Below, piece by piece: positions 22,106-30,293 of a stretch of DNA of 64,000 bases. Within the stretch, counting starts at the first letter, position 1; each line of letters opens with the position of its first letter. The notes under the pieces are model-generated. The model had not been told where the DNA came from. It saw only the letters and a list, made by a program, of their open reading frames with translations, and searched no databases. Source of the stretch: Alishewanella aestuarii B11 (GTDB taxonomy: Bacteria > Pseudomonadota > Gammaproteobacteria > Enterobacterales > Alteromonadaceae). Both the position numbers and the translations under genes were made by a program. The stretch spans positions 310,001-374,000 of the forward strand of contig NZ_ALAB01000027.1 in assembly GCF_000280055.1 (NCBI RefSeq), written 5' to 3'.

Positions 22106-24140
22106 GGTATCGAGAATGGCAAAAGCTAAACATAAATCACCATCACGTCACCTAAATCATATGGCTGGCGCGATATGTTATCGCTTACTCACCGAAATAC
22201 CTGATGCACTCTTTATGATTGAGCTATCAGTACCGATGATTAGTCGTGTTATTGGTACAGGCATTTCATATTCTGAAAGTTATTCGAACCATGAACTTGC
22301 CGAGTACTTACGCATACCAGACCCGTCAGTAAAAAAGACCGCGCAAGTACGCCAAAACCTCGTAAAACTGTGTGAGCTGTTCGAAGTAAACACCAAGTTT
22401 GCGGTGTTACTTGAGTTTATTCTGCTGATGAACATCAACCCGCATGCGAAGTTCTTGCTTGATAACCTTGAGCTACCGGATGAGGCACACGACTTCATGC
22501 AGTTTTTCGAGGAAATAAGTGATTTAGCACGGCATGAAATCACGGAAGCGGTCGAAACGTTGATGAATCGTGGCATCTTTGCCACCGACAATTCGCTAAC
22601 GCTGTTGCAGTGGATTGAAATCTCACAGCCGATCCAGCACCTACTGACTAAAGAGGTGGTAACGTCATGCGAACAAGTACTATCTCGCTTTTTAGTTGAG
22701 AGTCCTGCTGCACAATTCGACATCGACAACTTTGAGTATGTGAATACTGATTTACTGCTGCGGTATCTAAAGAATGCCGCACAAGCAAAGCATGTTGGCG
22801 TGAACATCTTACTCTATGGCTATGCAGGCACAGGTAAAACTGAACTTGCTCGCGCCCTTGCTGCACATATTGACCGTAAACTTTATGAAGTTGGCAGTCA
22901 GGTTGTAAAAGACGGCAAATTGCACAATCCGCATAACACCAAATACGTCAGTAGTCAGCGCTTACAGTACTTAACGACCGTGCAGACGCTGCTTCGTGGC
23001 AGTAGTGAAAACATACTGCTGGTTGATGAGTGTGAAAGTATTTTCTACAACGCGGATAAAGCCTATAGCAAAGATATGCTGCATCAGACGTTGGAGCAAA
23101 ATACGGTGCCAGCAATATGGATAACAAACTACATCGGCTGTTTAGAAGACAGTTATATCAGGCGCTTTAAGCTGGTACTCGAAGTCACCTCACCTGATGA
23201 AACAAAGCTGCGTGAACTGACGACGAATGCGGTTACAGGCTTGAATATCAGTGACGATACCATTGATAAAATTGCTGCGATAAAACACATCACGCCCGCA
23301 GTTATTGGTAACGCGGCTTATGTGTCACGCACCATAGGTGATAAACGACGCAAAGCAGAAAGTACCGTACTAGAGGTGATTGAACATACCTTAGATGCGT
23401 GTGGTTTGTGGCAACAACCCATGGATTACCAGCAAGAAATGCCGTTCGATGTGAGCCTACTTAACATTAAACAACCCAAGCAGGTGATTAATGATATTGC
23501 CTATGCACTAAAAGCGAAACAACCTGTTCGTGTGTTGTTATGTGGTCCTCCTGGTACAGGTAAAACAGCCTACGCGCATCACATGACACAAGAACAAGGT
23601 CTGAAAATGAAGCGCGTTAAATGCTCTGACATTTTAAGCAAGTATGTCGGTGACAGTGAGCAGAATGTACGTAATCTGTTTTTAGAAGCGCATCAAAACA
23701 AACAGGTACTGTTACTCGATGAAGTTGACAGTTTACTGGTCAATCGCGAACGTTTAAAAGCGCATCATGAAGTGCAGCTCGTTAACGAAATCCTGACGCA
23801 AATGGAGTGCTTTACACAGCCCCTGTTTGCTGCAACTAATTTCGAAACACTGTTAGACAAAGCCGTACTGCGTAGATTCGATTTTAAGCTTGAGTGCGAC
23901 TACTTGCATACAGAGCAAGTCTTGATGCTGTTCCGTCGCATCCTAAGCGCTTCTAAGCTATCAGCAGACGAACAACAGCAGCTCAGCACACTCAAGTACT
24001 TAACCCCAGGCGATTTTGCGATCATCGCAAGACGTATGAAGTTTCAACCCAAGCAAGACCATCGTCAGTCAGCGCTAAATATGCTGCTCGACGAGAATAA
24101 ACGTAAACAACCCAACCCCTCGATTGGCTTTGTTCACTAA
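22098..24140 (+). CDS. Tandem AAA+ ATPase of the module (copy 2)
   Basis: A 680-residue protein with two AAA+ domains. Domain 1 has Walker A GYAGTGKTE near residue 240 and Walker B ILLVDECES near 310. Domain 2 has Walker A GPPGTGKTA near 481 and Walker B VLLLDEVDS near 540, followed by FAATNFE and an arginine-finger-like LRRFDF. It resembles Cdc48/FtsH-type remodelling ATPases. The N-terminal 210 residues are helical and unassigned. ATG 22098, overlapping the recombinase stop, is preferred over an upstream in-frame ATG at 21984 that would run through recombinase coding sequence. A partner role in remodelling recombinase-DNA complexes is a guess. Confidence 0.88.
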   Translation: MSKVSRMAKAKHKSPSRHLNHMAGAICYRLLTEIPDALFMIELSVPMISRVIGTGISYSESYSNHELAEYLRIPDPSVKKTAQVRQNLVKLCELFEVNTKFAVLLEFILLMNINPHAKFLLDNLELPDEAHDFMQFFEEISDLARHEITEAVETLMNRGIFATDNSLTLLQWIEISQPIQHLLTKEVVTSCEQVLSRFLVESPAAQFDIDNFEYVNTDLLLRYLKNAAQAKHVGVNILLYGYAGTGKTELARALAAHIDRKLYEVGSQVVKDGKLHNPHNTKYVSSQRLQYLTTVQTLLRGSSENILLVDECESIFYNADKAYSKDMLHQTLEQNTVPAIWITNYIGCLEDSYIRRFKLVLEVTSPDETKLRELTTNAVTGLNISDDTIDKIAAIKHITPAVIGNAAYVSRTIGDKRRKAESTVLEVIEHTLDACGLWQQPMDYQQEMPFDVSLLNIKQPKQVINDIAYALKAKQPVRVLLCGPPGTGKTAYAHHMTQEQGLKMKRVKCSDILSKYVGDSEQNVRNLFLEAHQNKQVLLLDEVDSLLVNRERLKAHHEVQLVNEILTQMECFTQPLFAATNFETLLDKAVLRRFDFKLECDYLHTEQVLMLFRRILSASKLSADEQQQLSTLKYLTPGDFAIIARRMKFQPKQDHRQSALNMLLDENKRKQPNPSIGFVH

Positions 24141-24179
24141 TTTAGTAACAAGCGCCAGCGACTAACAAAGGAAATACCT

Positions 24180-24629
24180 ATGACAAGCATATTGAGTTCT
24201 CTCAAGGTTATCGCTCGCCCAAAAATTGAGCCTAAACCACCCATTATCGGCAAACGCTTACGCCTCATCGAAAAGCTCGATGAGCAGTTAGCAATTGCAC
24301 AGGCCATGTTAGACGGTCAACCGTTTGAAGCTTATCGTGAAAAGAAGGTAACTGATCCAGAAACAGGTGAGAAAAAAGTAGTACGCAAACGCAAAGCCGT
24401 ACGGCCTTGGTACTTTGATGACAAAGAACATTACTTCTTTGAAATTCGTGTCGGCTTTAAGGCGATGGAGATTGATAAAGGTAAAACCGCAATTGATGTC
24501 GGTGACAAAACACAATTGCCTGTTGTGATTAACGCCATCATCAAAGCGGTTGAAGCGGGTGAATTAGATCAGCAAATCATCCAATCGAAACCGGAGAAAC
24601 CCTCAAAACCTAAAGAGCCGAAAAAATAG
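24180..24629 (+). CDS. DUF6641-like protein of the module (copy 2)
   Basis: A 149-residue close paralogue of the protein at 155-610. Differences are mostly conservative and cluster at residues 48-85 (for example SYRDKK against AYREKK). Spacing to the ATPase (39 bases) and the ribosome site AAAGGAAA are the same. It keeps the basic-aromatic core and the Lys/Pro tail. Function unknown; it belongs to the conserved six-gene module. Confidence 0.7.
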   Translation: MTSILSSLKVIARPKIEPKPPIIGKRLRLIEKLDEQLAIAQAMLDGQPFEAYREKKVTDPETGEKKVVRKRKAVRPWYFDDKEHYFFEIRVGFKAMEIDKGKTAIDVGDKTQLPVVINAIIKAVEAGELDQQIIQSKPEKPSKPKEPKK

Positions 24630-24648
24630 GCTTAACCATGAAAGTGAT

Positions 24649-24674
24649 TGCCAGAGTGTTGCTGCGCTCTGGCA
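24649..24674 (+). promoter_or_regulatory. Conserved stem-loop between DUF6641 and RadC genes (copy 2)
   Basis: TGCCAGAGTG-TTGCTG-CGCTCTGGCA. The stem is the same as at 624-649, with one position now a G-U wobble and a different loop. It lies in a short frame from ATG 24638 that also starts with M-x-VIARV. Conservation of the stem with a changed loop suggests that the RNA fold matters. Confidence 0.5.
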
Positions 24675-24751
24675 GTTTCAGAGGTTTTGACAGTGCATAT
24701 GTTTATTACTGCACTTAGCAACTATAAGGTTTCAACGGTTTTGGAGGTGCT

Positions 24752-25195
24752 ATGCCAACGTTACGCGAAATCGATGTGAAGTATCGTTTCAAAGAAGTGG
24801 TGTGCAATATCACAGGTAAGAACATTAACTCACCTGAGCGCATCGCACAGCTATTTGACTATCTGAAGTATGAAACAAAAGAGCAGTTTATCGTCGTGAA
24901 CCTGACACAACAGCACGACATTAACTGTTTTGAAGTCGTTGCAACCGGCACAGTCAATGCGGTTCAGGTTCGTCCTGCTGAAATACTGCGTACTGCTGTG
25001 CTACTGAATTTACCGAATATTCTGCTGATACATAACCATCCGTCTGGCGACCCAAAACCCAGTCAGTCAGATATTAATTTTACCGAAAGGATGATTAAAG
25101 CCGCTGAAGTGCTGGACATCAAAGTGCTCGACCATCTGATTATCGGCCTTGATAGCTTCACTAGCCTGATGCAAACACACCCATACATTTTTTAG
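24752..25195 (+). CDS. radC: RadC-like JAB/MPN domain protein (copy 2)
   Basis: A 147-residue single-domain RadC, nearly identical to the protein at 722-1165. The metal motif HNHPSGDPKPSQSD is fully conserved (His94, His96, Asp107). Long stretches are identical even at the DNA level, for example across 24930-25040, which implies a recent common source or gene conversion between the two modules. It has a GGAGGTG ribosome site. Confidence 0.9.
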   Translation: MPTLREIDVKYRFKEVVCNITGKNINSPERIAQLFDYLKYETKEQFIVVNLTQQHDINCFEVVATGTVNAVQVRPAEILRTAVLLNLPNILLIHNHPSGDPKPSQSDINFTERMIKAAEVLDIKVLDHLIIGLDSFTSLMQTHPYIF

Positions 25196-25225
25196 CACAT
25201 CTTAATAACATAGAGGAAAACACCT

Positions 25226-25636
25226 ATGCGTATTCAGTACGAGGGGCTTGCTTTGCCTGTGTCAAAGCGATTGATCGATGCACTTATCGACTTAATAAAA
25301 CCTGTAAAAGAGCCGATGGCAGAGTTCGTCACCGTTAACTTTCGTGATCCGAAATACAGTGCTGAACATGGTGGCTACCATCCGGTTGAAATCATGATCA
25401 CAGGCAGAAGCGGCAGATATGACCTCTGCTACATCACAGACTTTTGTTATGCAGGTATCGGGGATTATGCAGAACTTGTAAAAGCGCTCGACTTTGAGTT
25501 TATCGCTGGTACGTTTCAAGACATATCAGGCTATTACCCGATCGAAGTCGCCAGAGAAATCTACCCGATATGGGAAGATAACTTTTTAACCTACTGGCTT
25601 GAAATGAGCGTGTTTGATATTGAGGTGACATCATGA
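25226..25636 (+). CDS. DUF2787 family protein (copy 2)
   Basis: A 136-residue paralogue of the protein at 1202-1612 with the same DPKYSAExGGYHPVEI and YITDF motifs. Substitutions are scattered. It overlaps the following Xre gene by 4 bases (ATGA). Function unknown. Confidence 0.8.
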   Translation: MRIQYEGLALPVSKRLIDALIDLIKPVKEPMAEFVTVNFRDPKYSAEHGGYHPVEIMITGRSGRYDLCYITDFCYAGIGDYAELVKALDFEFIAGTFQDISGYYPIEVAREIYPIWEDNFLTYWLEMSVFDIEVTS

Positions 25637-25902
25637 GCAAGATTGAAAAACGCAAAAACATTAACAACGATGATCCACGCAGATTAGCTTTAGGTCAGTG
25701 GGTACGTGAACAGCGCATGGCAAAAGGGTATACTATGCGCGATATGGCAGCGAAAAGTGGCAGACCGCATAGCTATTTTGGCAAGATTGAGCAGGCACAG
25801 CGTGGGCTGGATTTGTTGGAATTCATTGATATGTGTAACTGGCTTGATGTATCTCCGACGAAATCATTTCTTTCACTTCGGGTATTTCTTAAATCTGAGT
25901 AA
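25633..25902 (+). CDS. Xre-family helix-turn-helix regulator (copy 2)
   Basis: An 89-residue protein with an HTH identical to the copy at 1609 over the recognition helix (SGRPHSYFGKIEQAQRGLDL). The two should therefore bind the same operator and cross-regulate. The C-terminal dozen residues (FLSLRVFLKSE) differ, because module homology stops here and the ABC-3C cargo follows. Confidence 0.85.
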   Translation: MSKIEKRKNINNDDPRRLALGQWVREQRMAKGYTMRDMAAKSGRPHSYFGKIEQAQRGLDLLEFIDMCNWLDVSPTKSFLSLRVFLKSE

Positions 25903-25910
25903 ACAGTATT

Positions 25911-25934
25911 TCGAGAGGTCGGGTGACCTCTCGA
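25911..25934. terminator. Inverted repeat between the Xre gene and the ABC-3C operon
   Basis: TCGAGAGGTC-GGGT-GACCTCTCGA is a perfect 10-bp stem with a 4-base loop, 8 bases after the Xre stop and between converging genes. It lacks T-runs, so it may be a weak bidirectional terminator or a recombination or protein-binding site at the edge of the cargo slot. Confidence 0.5.
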
Positions 25935-26008
25935 CCAAAGAAGCAGACGTAAAAGTTACTCACCAAAATAAGTTTTTAAGATAACTGGTCCTTGAGTGTT
26001 TAATTATG

Positions 26009-28042
26009 TTAATCAGCCTTTTTCACTTGTTCTGGTACAGGCTCAATTAGCCCTCTATTACGCCATCTGTTGCCATTCACCAGCGACTCAAACTCAACCC
26101 CGTTTGATAGTTTTAGATTGTCGGCATGATCAGTCACTATGATCTGCGGACTAAAACCAATGTTTGATTTGAGGTCATTGCAATATGTGGATAGCTGACT
26201 GAATAGATTTTCAACAGCTTTGATATCTTCGTCGATATTTTGACCAACATTAAGGGTTTTACGCTGTTCAGCCTCTTGTTTTTTTTGTTCTTCAAAGGTC
26301 GCAGAGTTATCGCGGTTGAAGTTAGGGAAATACACCTGAGTAGGCTGATCCAAAAACAGTATTGAAGGGATAGCACATTTATCGCCCAGCTCAGCAAAAT
26401 ACTTATGCAAAGCTAAAAATAACGTTACATGGCAGTATAGCCAATTTGCACCACTCCCCATTGAGCGTAGATAGATTTTTTCGTCGTCAGGTGTTAAATG
26501 GTAAAGATCGAATGTTTCAAATGAAAAATGAAGATTAATTGGTTTGTAACTGGCTTCAAACTCAAAATGACTGCCAATTACAGACATATATTCGTTTACC
26601 TTATCCGATGCATGTGTCAAACCTTTTTTCACATCGTACACTTTAAGCGCATCAGTAATTTGCTTGAGTTGTTTCCTAACCTCTTTAATTTCTTTTTCAA
26701 GCTCTGCGTCATCAGCCATATTAAGGGTATCAAGAAGCGCAAATAGCTTTGCCTTCTGCATTACAATACTCTCATAAAGGCTCTTTTGTTCTATTAACTG
26801 CTTCTCTGTTTTCTCAATCTCTGTTATTTGCTGATTGAGCTCAGTCAATGCCCTATTTACAACTTCAATAGTACGCTGAACTTCGACCAAAGAGGATTCA
26901 AACTTTGCTTTCATCGGGCGAGCTTGCGCAAGATTTCCCGATACTTTTGAGATAGCCTGTTGAAGTTTTTCAGCACTTTCACGTAAGCTGTTTTTTTCGG
27001 TTTGACAAAACGGACATATTGAAGCGGAGATATGAACATGCTTGGGTGAGCTAAACTGTTTTATGTTATCAACAAATCGTTCCTCTTCATGAATATGCTT
27101 TTTAATCGAAGATGCTTGCCGCTGTAACTGCCTTAACTCAGACGTTTTTTGATTACGAGCTTGTTTCAATTGCATGTACCGTTGCGTTATTGCATCGGAG
27201 TTATGATTTATTTTCTCAGCAACGATGATGACATCGAGTTGGTCTTTGGCATCTTGAGGGTGCCGAAGTACCTTGTCCAAGGATAAGGGAACATCTTTAA
27301 AGCCCATCAAAGCGTATAGTTGACTTAAAACAGGGCCGACTTTCTGTTTATAACTTTCGGACGTACGCTTGTTGGTTTCTTTTTGACGCTCTAATCGTCG
27401 CTCCTCTGCATTTAGTCTTTCTTTTTCTTGTGATAGGTGAAAGAATTTTTGATCGACAAGCCCTAAAAATATCTTTGTATGCTCAATAGCCTGATCTCGC
27501 TTTTCCTTCTCGTCGAACCGATAAAATAACGCATGCTTATTGGCAACCAAGTTTTGATGTTGAAGGATAAACGACGAAAAACTACGAATAGATGGTGTAG
27601 GAGCTTTTTGGCCTCGATTAATTCTAGTCTGGAGCGACTCATCAACATCATCTATATCTAAGAAAAAGCCCCTTAAATGCTTTGTAAATTCTTTTAAAGG
27701 TCGAAAATAGTTGGCATTGAAGTAGTCTCGATCAATTTCTGTCGTGTTGAATGCGTCTACACGACGAAAAAAAGCCTTTGTAGCCATATCGGGATCACGA
27801 GCAATCACCATATCTTGCTCATTAACTGCAAGAGCCACATAGTAAATGGCTGCACTGGTGGTGATAACGCCTTTTGGGATGGTGTTTTCACTACTGCCAA
27901 AGCAGTAGTCAAATATTTCTATTAAAGCACTTTTACCTGTCGATGACTTACCAGTAACAACATTTAGCCCAGCTTTAAAATTAACGGGGTGTTTGATTCC
28001 TTGTTTATCAATCACGCCTATTTCATGAATAAGTGTTTTCAT
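26009..28042 (-). CDS. ABC-3C system SMC-like ATPase (DUF3732)
   Basis: A 677-residue SMC/Rad50-like ATPase. Walker A is GLNVVTGKSSTGKSALIEIFDYCFG (P-loop about residues 30-38). A long coiled coil spans about 200-460 and is interrupted by a zinc-hook-like CPFC (ICPFCQTEK, near 345). The signature and Walker B part is MGSGANWLYCHVTLFLALHKYF and SILFLDQPTQVYFP (about 545-590). The end, IIVTDHADNL and IEPVPEQV, is typical of DUF3732. It overlaps the middle-component gene by 4 bases. ABC-3C systems are predicted defence systems in which the ATPase senses invading DNA. Confidence 0.85.
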   Translation of the reverse strand: MKTLIHEIGVIDKQGIKHPVNFKAGLNVVTGKSSTGKSALIEIFDYCFGSSENTIPKGVITTSAAIYYVALAVNEQDMVIARDPDMATKAFFRRVDAFNTTEIDRDYFNANYFRPLKEFTKHLRGFFLDIDDVDESLQTRINRGQKAPTPSIRSFSSFILQHQNLVANKHALFYRFDEKEKRDQAIEHTKIFLGLVDQKFFHLSQEKERLNAEERRLERQKETNKRTSESYKQKVGPVLSQLYALMGFKDVPLSLDKVLRHPQDAKDQLDVIIVAEKINHNSDAITQRYMQLKQARNQKTSELRQLQRQASSIKKHIHEEERFVDNIKQFSSPKHVHISASICPFCQTEKNSLRESAEKLQQAISKVSGNLAQARPMKAKFESSLVEVQRTIEVVNRALTELNQQITEIEKTEKQLIEQKSLYESIVMQKAKLFALLDTLNMADDAELEKEIKEVRKQLKQITDALKVYDVKKGLTHASDKVNEYMSVIGSHFEFEASYKPINLHFSFETFDLYHLTPDDEKIYLRSMGSGANWLYCHVTLFLALHKYFAELGDKCAIPSILFLDQPTQVYFPNFNRDNSATFEEQKKQEAEQRKTLNVGQNIDEDIKAVENLFSQLSTYCNDLKSNIGFSPQIIVTDHADNLKLSNGVEFESLVNGNRWRNRGLIEPVPEQVKKAD

Positions 28043-28491
28043 CGCGGTTTCACTCCTAAAAACGCATAAATCTCGACCACTGAGTGCCCGCTAAATAAGC
28101 TACCTAACTTTTCTGCACTTTTTTGAGAGGTAAAGGTTGAATCAGCCACATCACATACCGCCAGAGATAGTCGTTGCTCATTAACCGATAGCCAGTCATT
28201 GATTAAGCAGTATTGAATGCATTGCTCTGTTAAGTCTTGAAACCCGTCAATTCGCTCTTGTAGGTCATAGAGTTTGGTTCGGTCGTCAAAAACTGACCAA
28301 ATTGAGCTTCGTTTGTTCGAGTTATAGAGCTTATGGCTGTAAAGAAGATGACTACAAAGCGGAATGACCAACGGAGCAAGCAACAAGTTGTTTTCTGACT
28401 CATCCAAATGTGTGTAAAACGAGGCAAGATATGGCCCATATTCAAATGGGTTGTACTTTAACTCGTACAGAGCTTCGACAATACTACTCAT
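28039..28491 (-). CDS. ABC-3C middle component
   Basis: A 150-residue protein between the ATPase and the nuclease-like gene, overlapping both by 4 bases. It has helical segments such as LLLAPLVIPLCSHLLYSHKLY and a C-terminal FSGHSVVEIYAFLGVKPR. Proteins at this position, with an early PL-hydrophobic helix and a late G-hydrophobic motif, are the three-component ABC middle component. It is thought to link effector and ATPase. The call depends mainly on position and size. Confidence 0.75.
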   Translation of the reverse strand: MSSIVEALYELKYNPFEYGPYLASFYTHLDESENNLLLAPLVIPLCSHLLYSHKLYNSNKRSSIWSVFDDRTKLYDLQERIDGFQDLTEQCIQYCLINDWLSVNEQRLSLAVCDVADSTFTSQKSAEKLGSLFSGHSVVEIYAFLGVKPR

Positions 28492-29615
28492 GGCTCAATC
28501 TTCCACTTTAAATTTCTCTCGTCATCGTCCATGGCATCGTGGATCAAACCATTTTTGTACTCAATCGGCGGGATGACATTACCCATATTGAGCGCTTGCT
28601 CTTCCATGGTTTTGTTATACAGTAACTTCGAACTTTTAAGCACATCGACTGCTTGGAGTTGGGCACTTGAATGAGCAAGCTTAAACTTTTTTACTAGCTG
28701 GTTCTGGTAGGTCATCGTTTTATCTTTGTATAAAGGATATTCATCAAGTTGCTCTAAAAGAGAGTTTTGCAGTTCTAGCCAGTTGCCGACAGCATCAGGG
28801 ATCATTTGATGATGATCTATTTCAGCTATTTTTTGGACGAACGGTCTGTCTTGATGTAGTTCAACTTCATGCTCCGACGCTTCATACCCTGAAAAAACCG
28901 GAAAAGTGAATTCCTTTTTACACAGAAGGGCTGTTAACTCTTCACACTTTGCTACGAAAGCCTGCTGGCTAATGGTCCAAGATTGCTGCGTTGCTTGCGC
29001 ATATACAAATCCAACTAACCCATCAAGGTAACTGTTTAAGTTATTCTTCGGAATGCCAACAGGTTTAGCCAGAATCTGATTTTCTAGTGCTTGAGCATTA
29101 TCGGCCTCAGTAAACAAGGTAACTTTGCCAAGTACACTTTTTAGCAAAGCCTCATCAAAAGCCATCACAGTTTTCTGTATTTTTATGACTTCAGATAGCT
29201 TTTCAGCATTAAGCTGCTCATCGGTGCGCTCAGCAAAAATATGTTGTAGTACCTGTAAACGTTTCTCAGCTGTTTGCGTGTTCCAATCATTTAGCCGGGA
29301 AGTTGCACCAAAAGCCTGAGTGGTATGCAGCACCAAACCACCATATTGGGTGTGGTCAAACTCTTTTGCTAACCAGTTCTTGAGTGTTTTCCAGAGGTTT
29401 TCGTGGTGGTCAGTAAGTGGAGCCGAATAATCTTTAACTTCTGTCTGGGTCGATGCCAAAGCATCTGGTGACAACAGACTCACATCACCATCTTTTTCAA
29501 ACCAAACAGATTGGCTTTCTTCAAGTAAAAAGCATTTATCCAAGCCAATCAGTACCTGGTAATGAAAAGCTAACGCGGTCGTTAGTACTGCATTTTTTGT
29601 TTGTCCTGTAATCAT
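28488..29615 (-). CDS. ABC-3C effector with a nuclease-like N-terminus
   Basis: A 375-residue protein. The N-terminal part contains WFEKDGDVSLL (Asp44) and TQTEVKDYSAPLTDHHENLWKTLKNW (Glu59-x-Lys61), the spacing of a PD-(D/E)xK nuclease as seen in Cap4-like domains at the head of ABC-3C effectors. The rest (about 110-375) is a helical C-terminal domain typical of these proteins. First gene of the three-gene operon. It would cut DNA, or otherwise kill, when the ATPase and middle component are triggered. The catalytic reading is inferred from the short motif. Confidence 0.75.
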   Translation of the reverse strand: MITGQTKNAVLTTALAFHYQVLIGLDKCFLLEESQSVWFEKDGDVSLLSPDALASTQTEVKDYSAPLTDHHENLWKTLKNWLAKEFDHTQYGGLVLHTTQAFGATSRLNDWNTQTAEKRLQVLQHIFAERTDEQLNAEKLSEVIKIQKTVMAFDEALLKSVLGKVTLFTEADNAQALENQILAKPVGIPKNNLNSYLDGLVGFVYAQATQQSWTISQQAFVAKCEELTALLCKKEFTFPVFSGYEASEHEVELHQDRPFVQKIAEIDHHQMIPDAVGNWLELQNSLLEQLDEYPLYKDKTMTYQNQLVKKFKLAHSSAQLQAVDVLKSSKLLYNKTMEEQALNMGNVIPPIEYKNGLIHDAMDDDERNLKWKIEP

Positions 29616-29778
29616 TTTAACAACATCCCTTTCCCTTGGATTTGTTTTAATGAGAAGTTAAAGCAAAACACAACTAAATTCCAGACCTTTAAGCCTATCG
29701 AATAAACTTCAATAGATTCTGTGTACTTAATCCGGTTTTTAAGAAAGGAGTAATAATTACAAACTTTGAAAATTTGAT
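29616..29778. other. Promoter region of the ABC-3C operon
   Basis: About 160 AT-rich bases between the effector start and the tRNA-Leu. It should hold the leftward ABC-3C promoter, but no strong match was picked out. Transcription from the tRNA-Leu also runs leftward into this region. Confidence 0.4.
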
Positions 29779-29865
29779 TGGTGCCTAGGGCCGGACTCGA
29801 ACCGGCACGTTGTCGCCAACGGTGGATTTTGAATCCACTGCGTCTACCAATTTCGCCACCCAGGC
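29779..29865 (-). tRNA. tRNA-Leu (anticodon CAA), intact copy carried inside the element
   Basis: 87 bases with encoded CCA. The acceptor stem GCCTGGG pairs with CCTAGGC (one G-T pair), the anticodon stem GTGGA with TCCAC, and the loop is TTCAAAA. The class II long variable arm (GTTGGCGACAAC) and the T arm GGTTCGAGTCC are present. Its 3' 56 bases are identical to the left junction. Its 5' 32 bases differ from the right junction half at 2 positions. The copy lies about 140 bases inside the right junction, so it replaces the host tRNA that insertion broke. Confidence 0.95.
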
Positions 29866-30003
29866 ATTTGAGAGGTCTTTTATCTTGTAACTAGTGCAGA
29901 AACAGGACTTTGCAAAACTTTGCATAACCGCTGCACTTTTAATAACTCTTAAATCGTAGACTATTCAATGAGTTATGTCTACCACTATCTTAGACGCATT
30001 GCA
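29866..30003. promoter_or_regulatory. Right arm of the attachment site
   Basis: 138 bases between the intact tRNA and the right core. They hold two ACTTTGCA repeats 10 bases apart (29907-29914, 29917-29924) and CAATGAGTTA (29966-29975), which match repeats just inside the left end. This supports the idea that the element ends at 30004-30010 and that the intact tRNA belongs to the element. Confidence 0.5.
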
Positions 30004-30042
30004 TTTTGAATCCGCTGCGTCTACCGATTTCGCCACCCAGGC
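30004..30042 (-). repeat. attR: 5' half of the interrupted tRNA-Leu gene
   Basis: The 7-base core TTTTGAA (30004-30010), then 32 bases equal to the 5' half of tRNA-Leu (D arm, acceptor strand), with two differences from the intact copy. One of them (a C in the anticodon stem) would mispair with the left half, which fits decay after the gene was split. Beyond 30042 comes ordinary chromosomal DNA with the original tRNA promoter. Confidence 0.8.
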
Positions 30043-30072
30043 AGAGAGGAGTTGTTTGAGGTAAACGCCTGC

Positions 30073-30100
30073 ATTATACGATGCCGCTTGGCAGGCGCAA
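30073..30100 (-). promoter_or_regulatory. Original promoter of the tRNA-Leu gene
   Basis: Read leftward: TTGCGC (30095-30100), a 16-base spacer, then TATAAT (30073-30078), about 30 bases before the 5' tRNA half. Transcription would pass through the broken half and the right arm before reaching the intact tRNA about 140 bases further on. Confidence 0.65.
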
Positions 30101-30293
30101 GTGCTTTGTGTGACATTTCACTGCCTTATCACCACAGTTGCTTAAAATAGCACCAATTTAGACGAGGTGGATTCAAAACCCTCCGTGTTTCTTAATCCTT
30201 TTGATGCTAGCCGACAGGGCGTACAGTGTTATCAACTCTTGGGCGCCATTGACGCCTCATGCTAGACTAACGCTATTATCTTCAGGAGCGGTT

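Noticed and set aside
1-25902. Gamma-Mobile-Trio (GMT) island
   Set aside because: The module has a tyrosine recombinase next to defence cargo, as in GMT elements, but the partner genes (AAA+, DUF6641, RadC, DUF2787) do not match what I recall of GmtX/GmtZ. I could not compare sequences.
30004-30042. Second functional tRNA-Leu
   Set aside because: Only the 5' half is present, with an anticodon-stem change; there is no T arm, variable arm or acceptor 3' strand.
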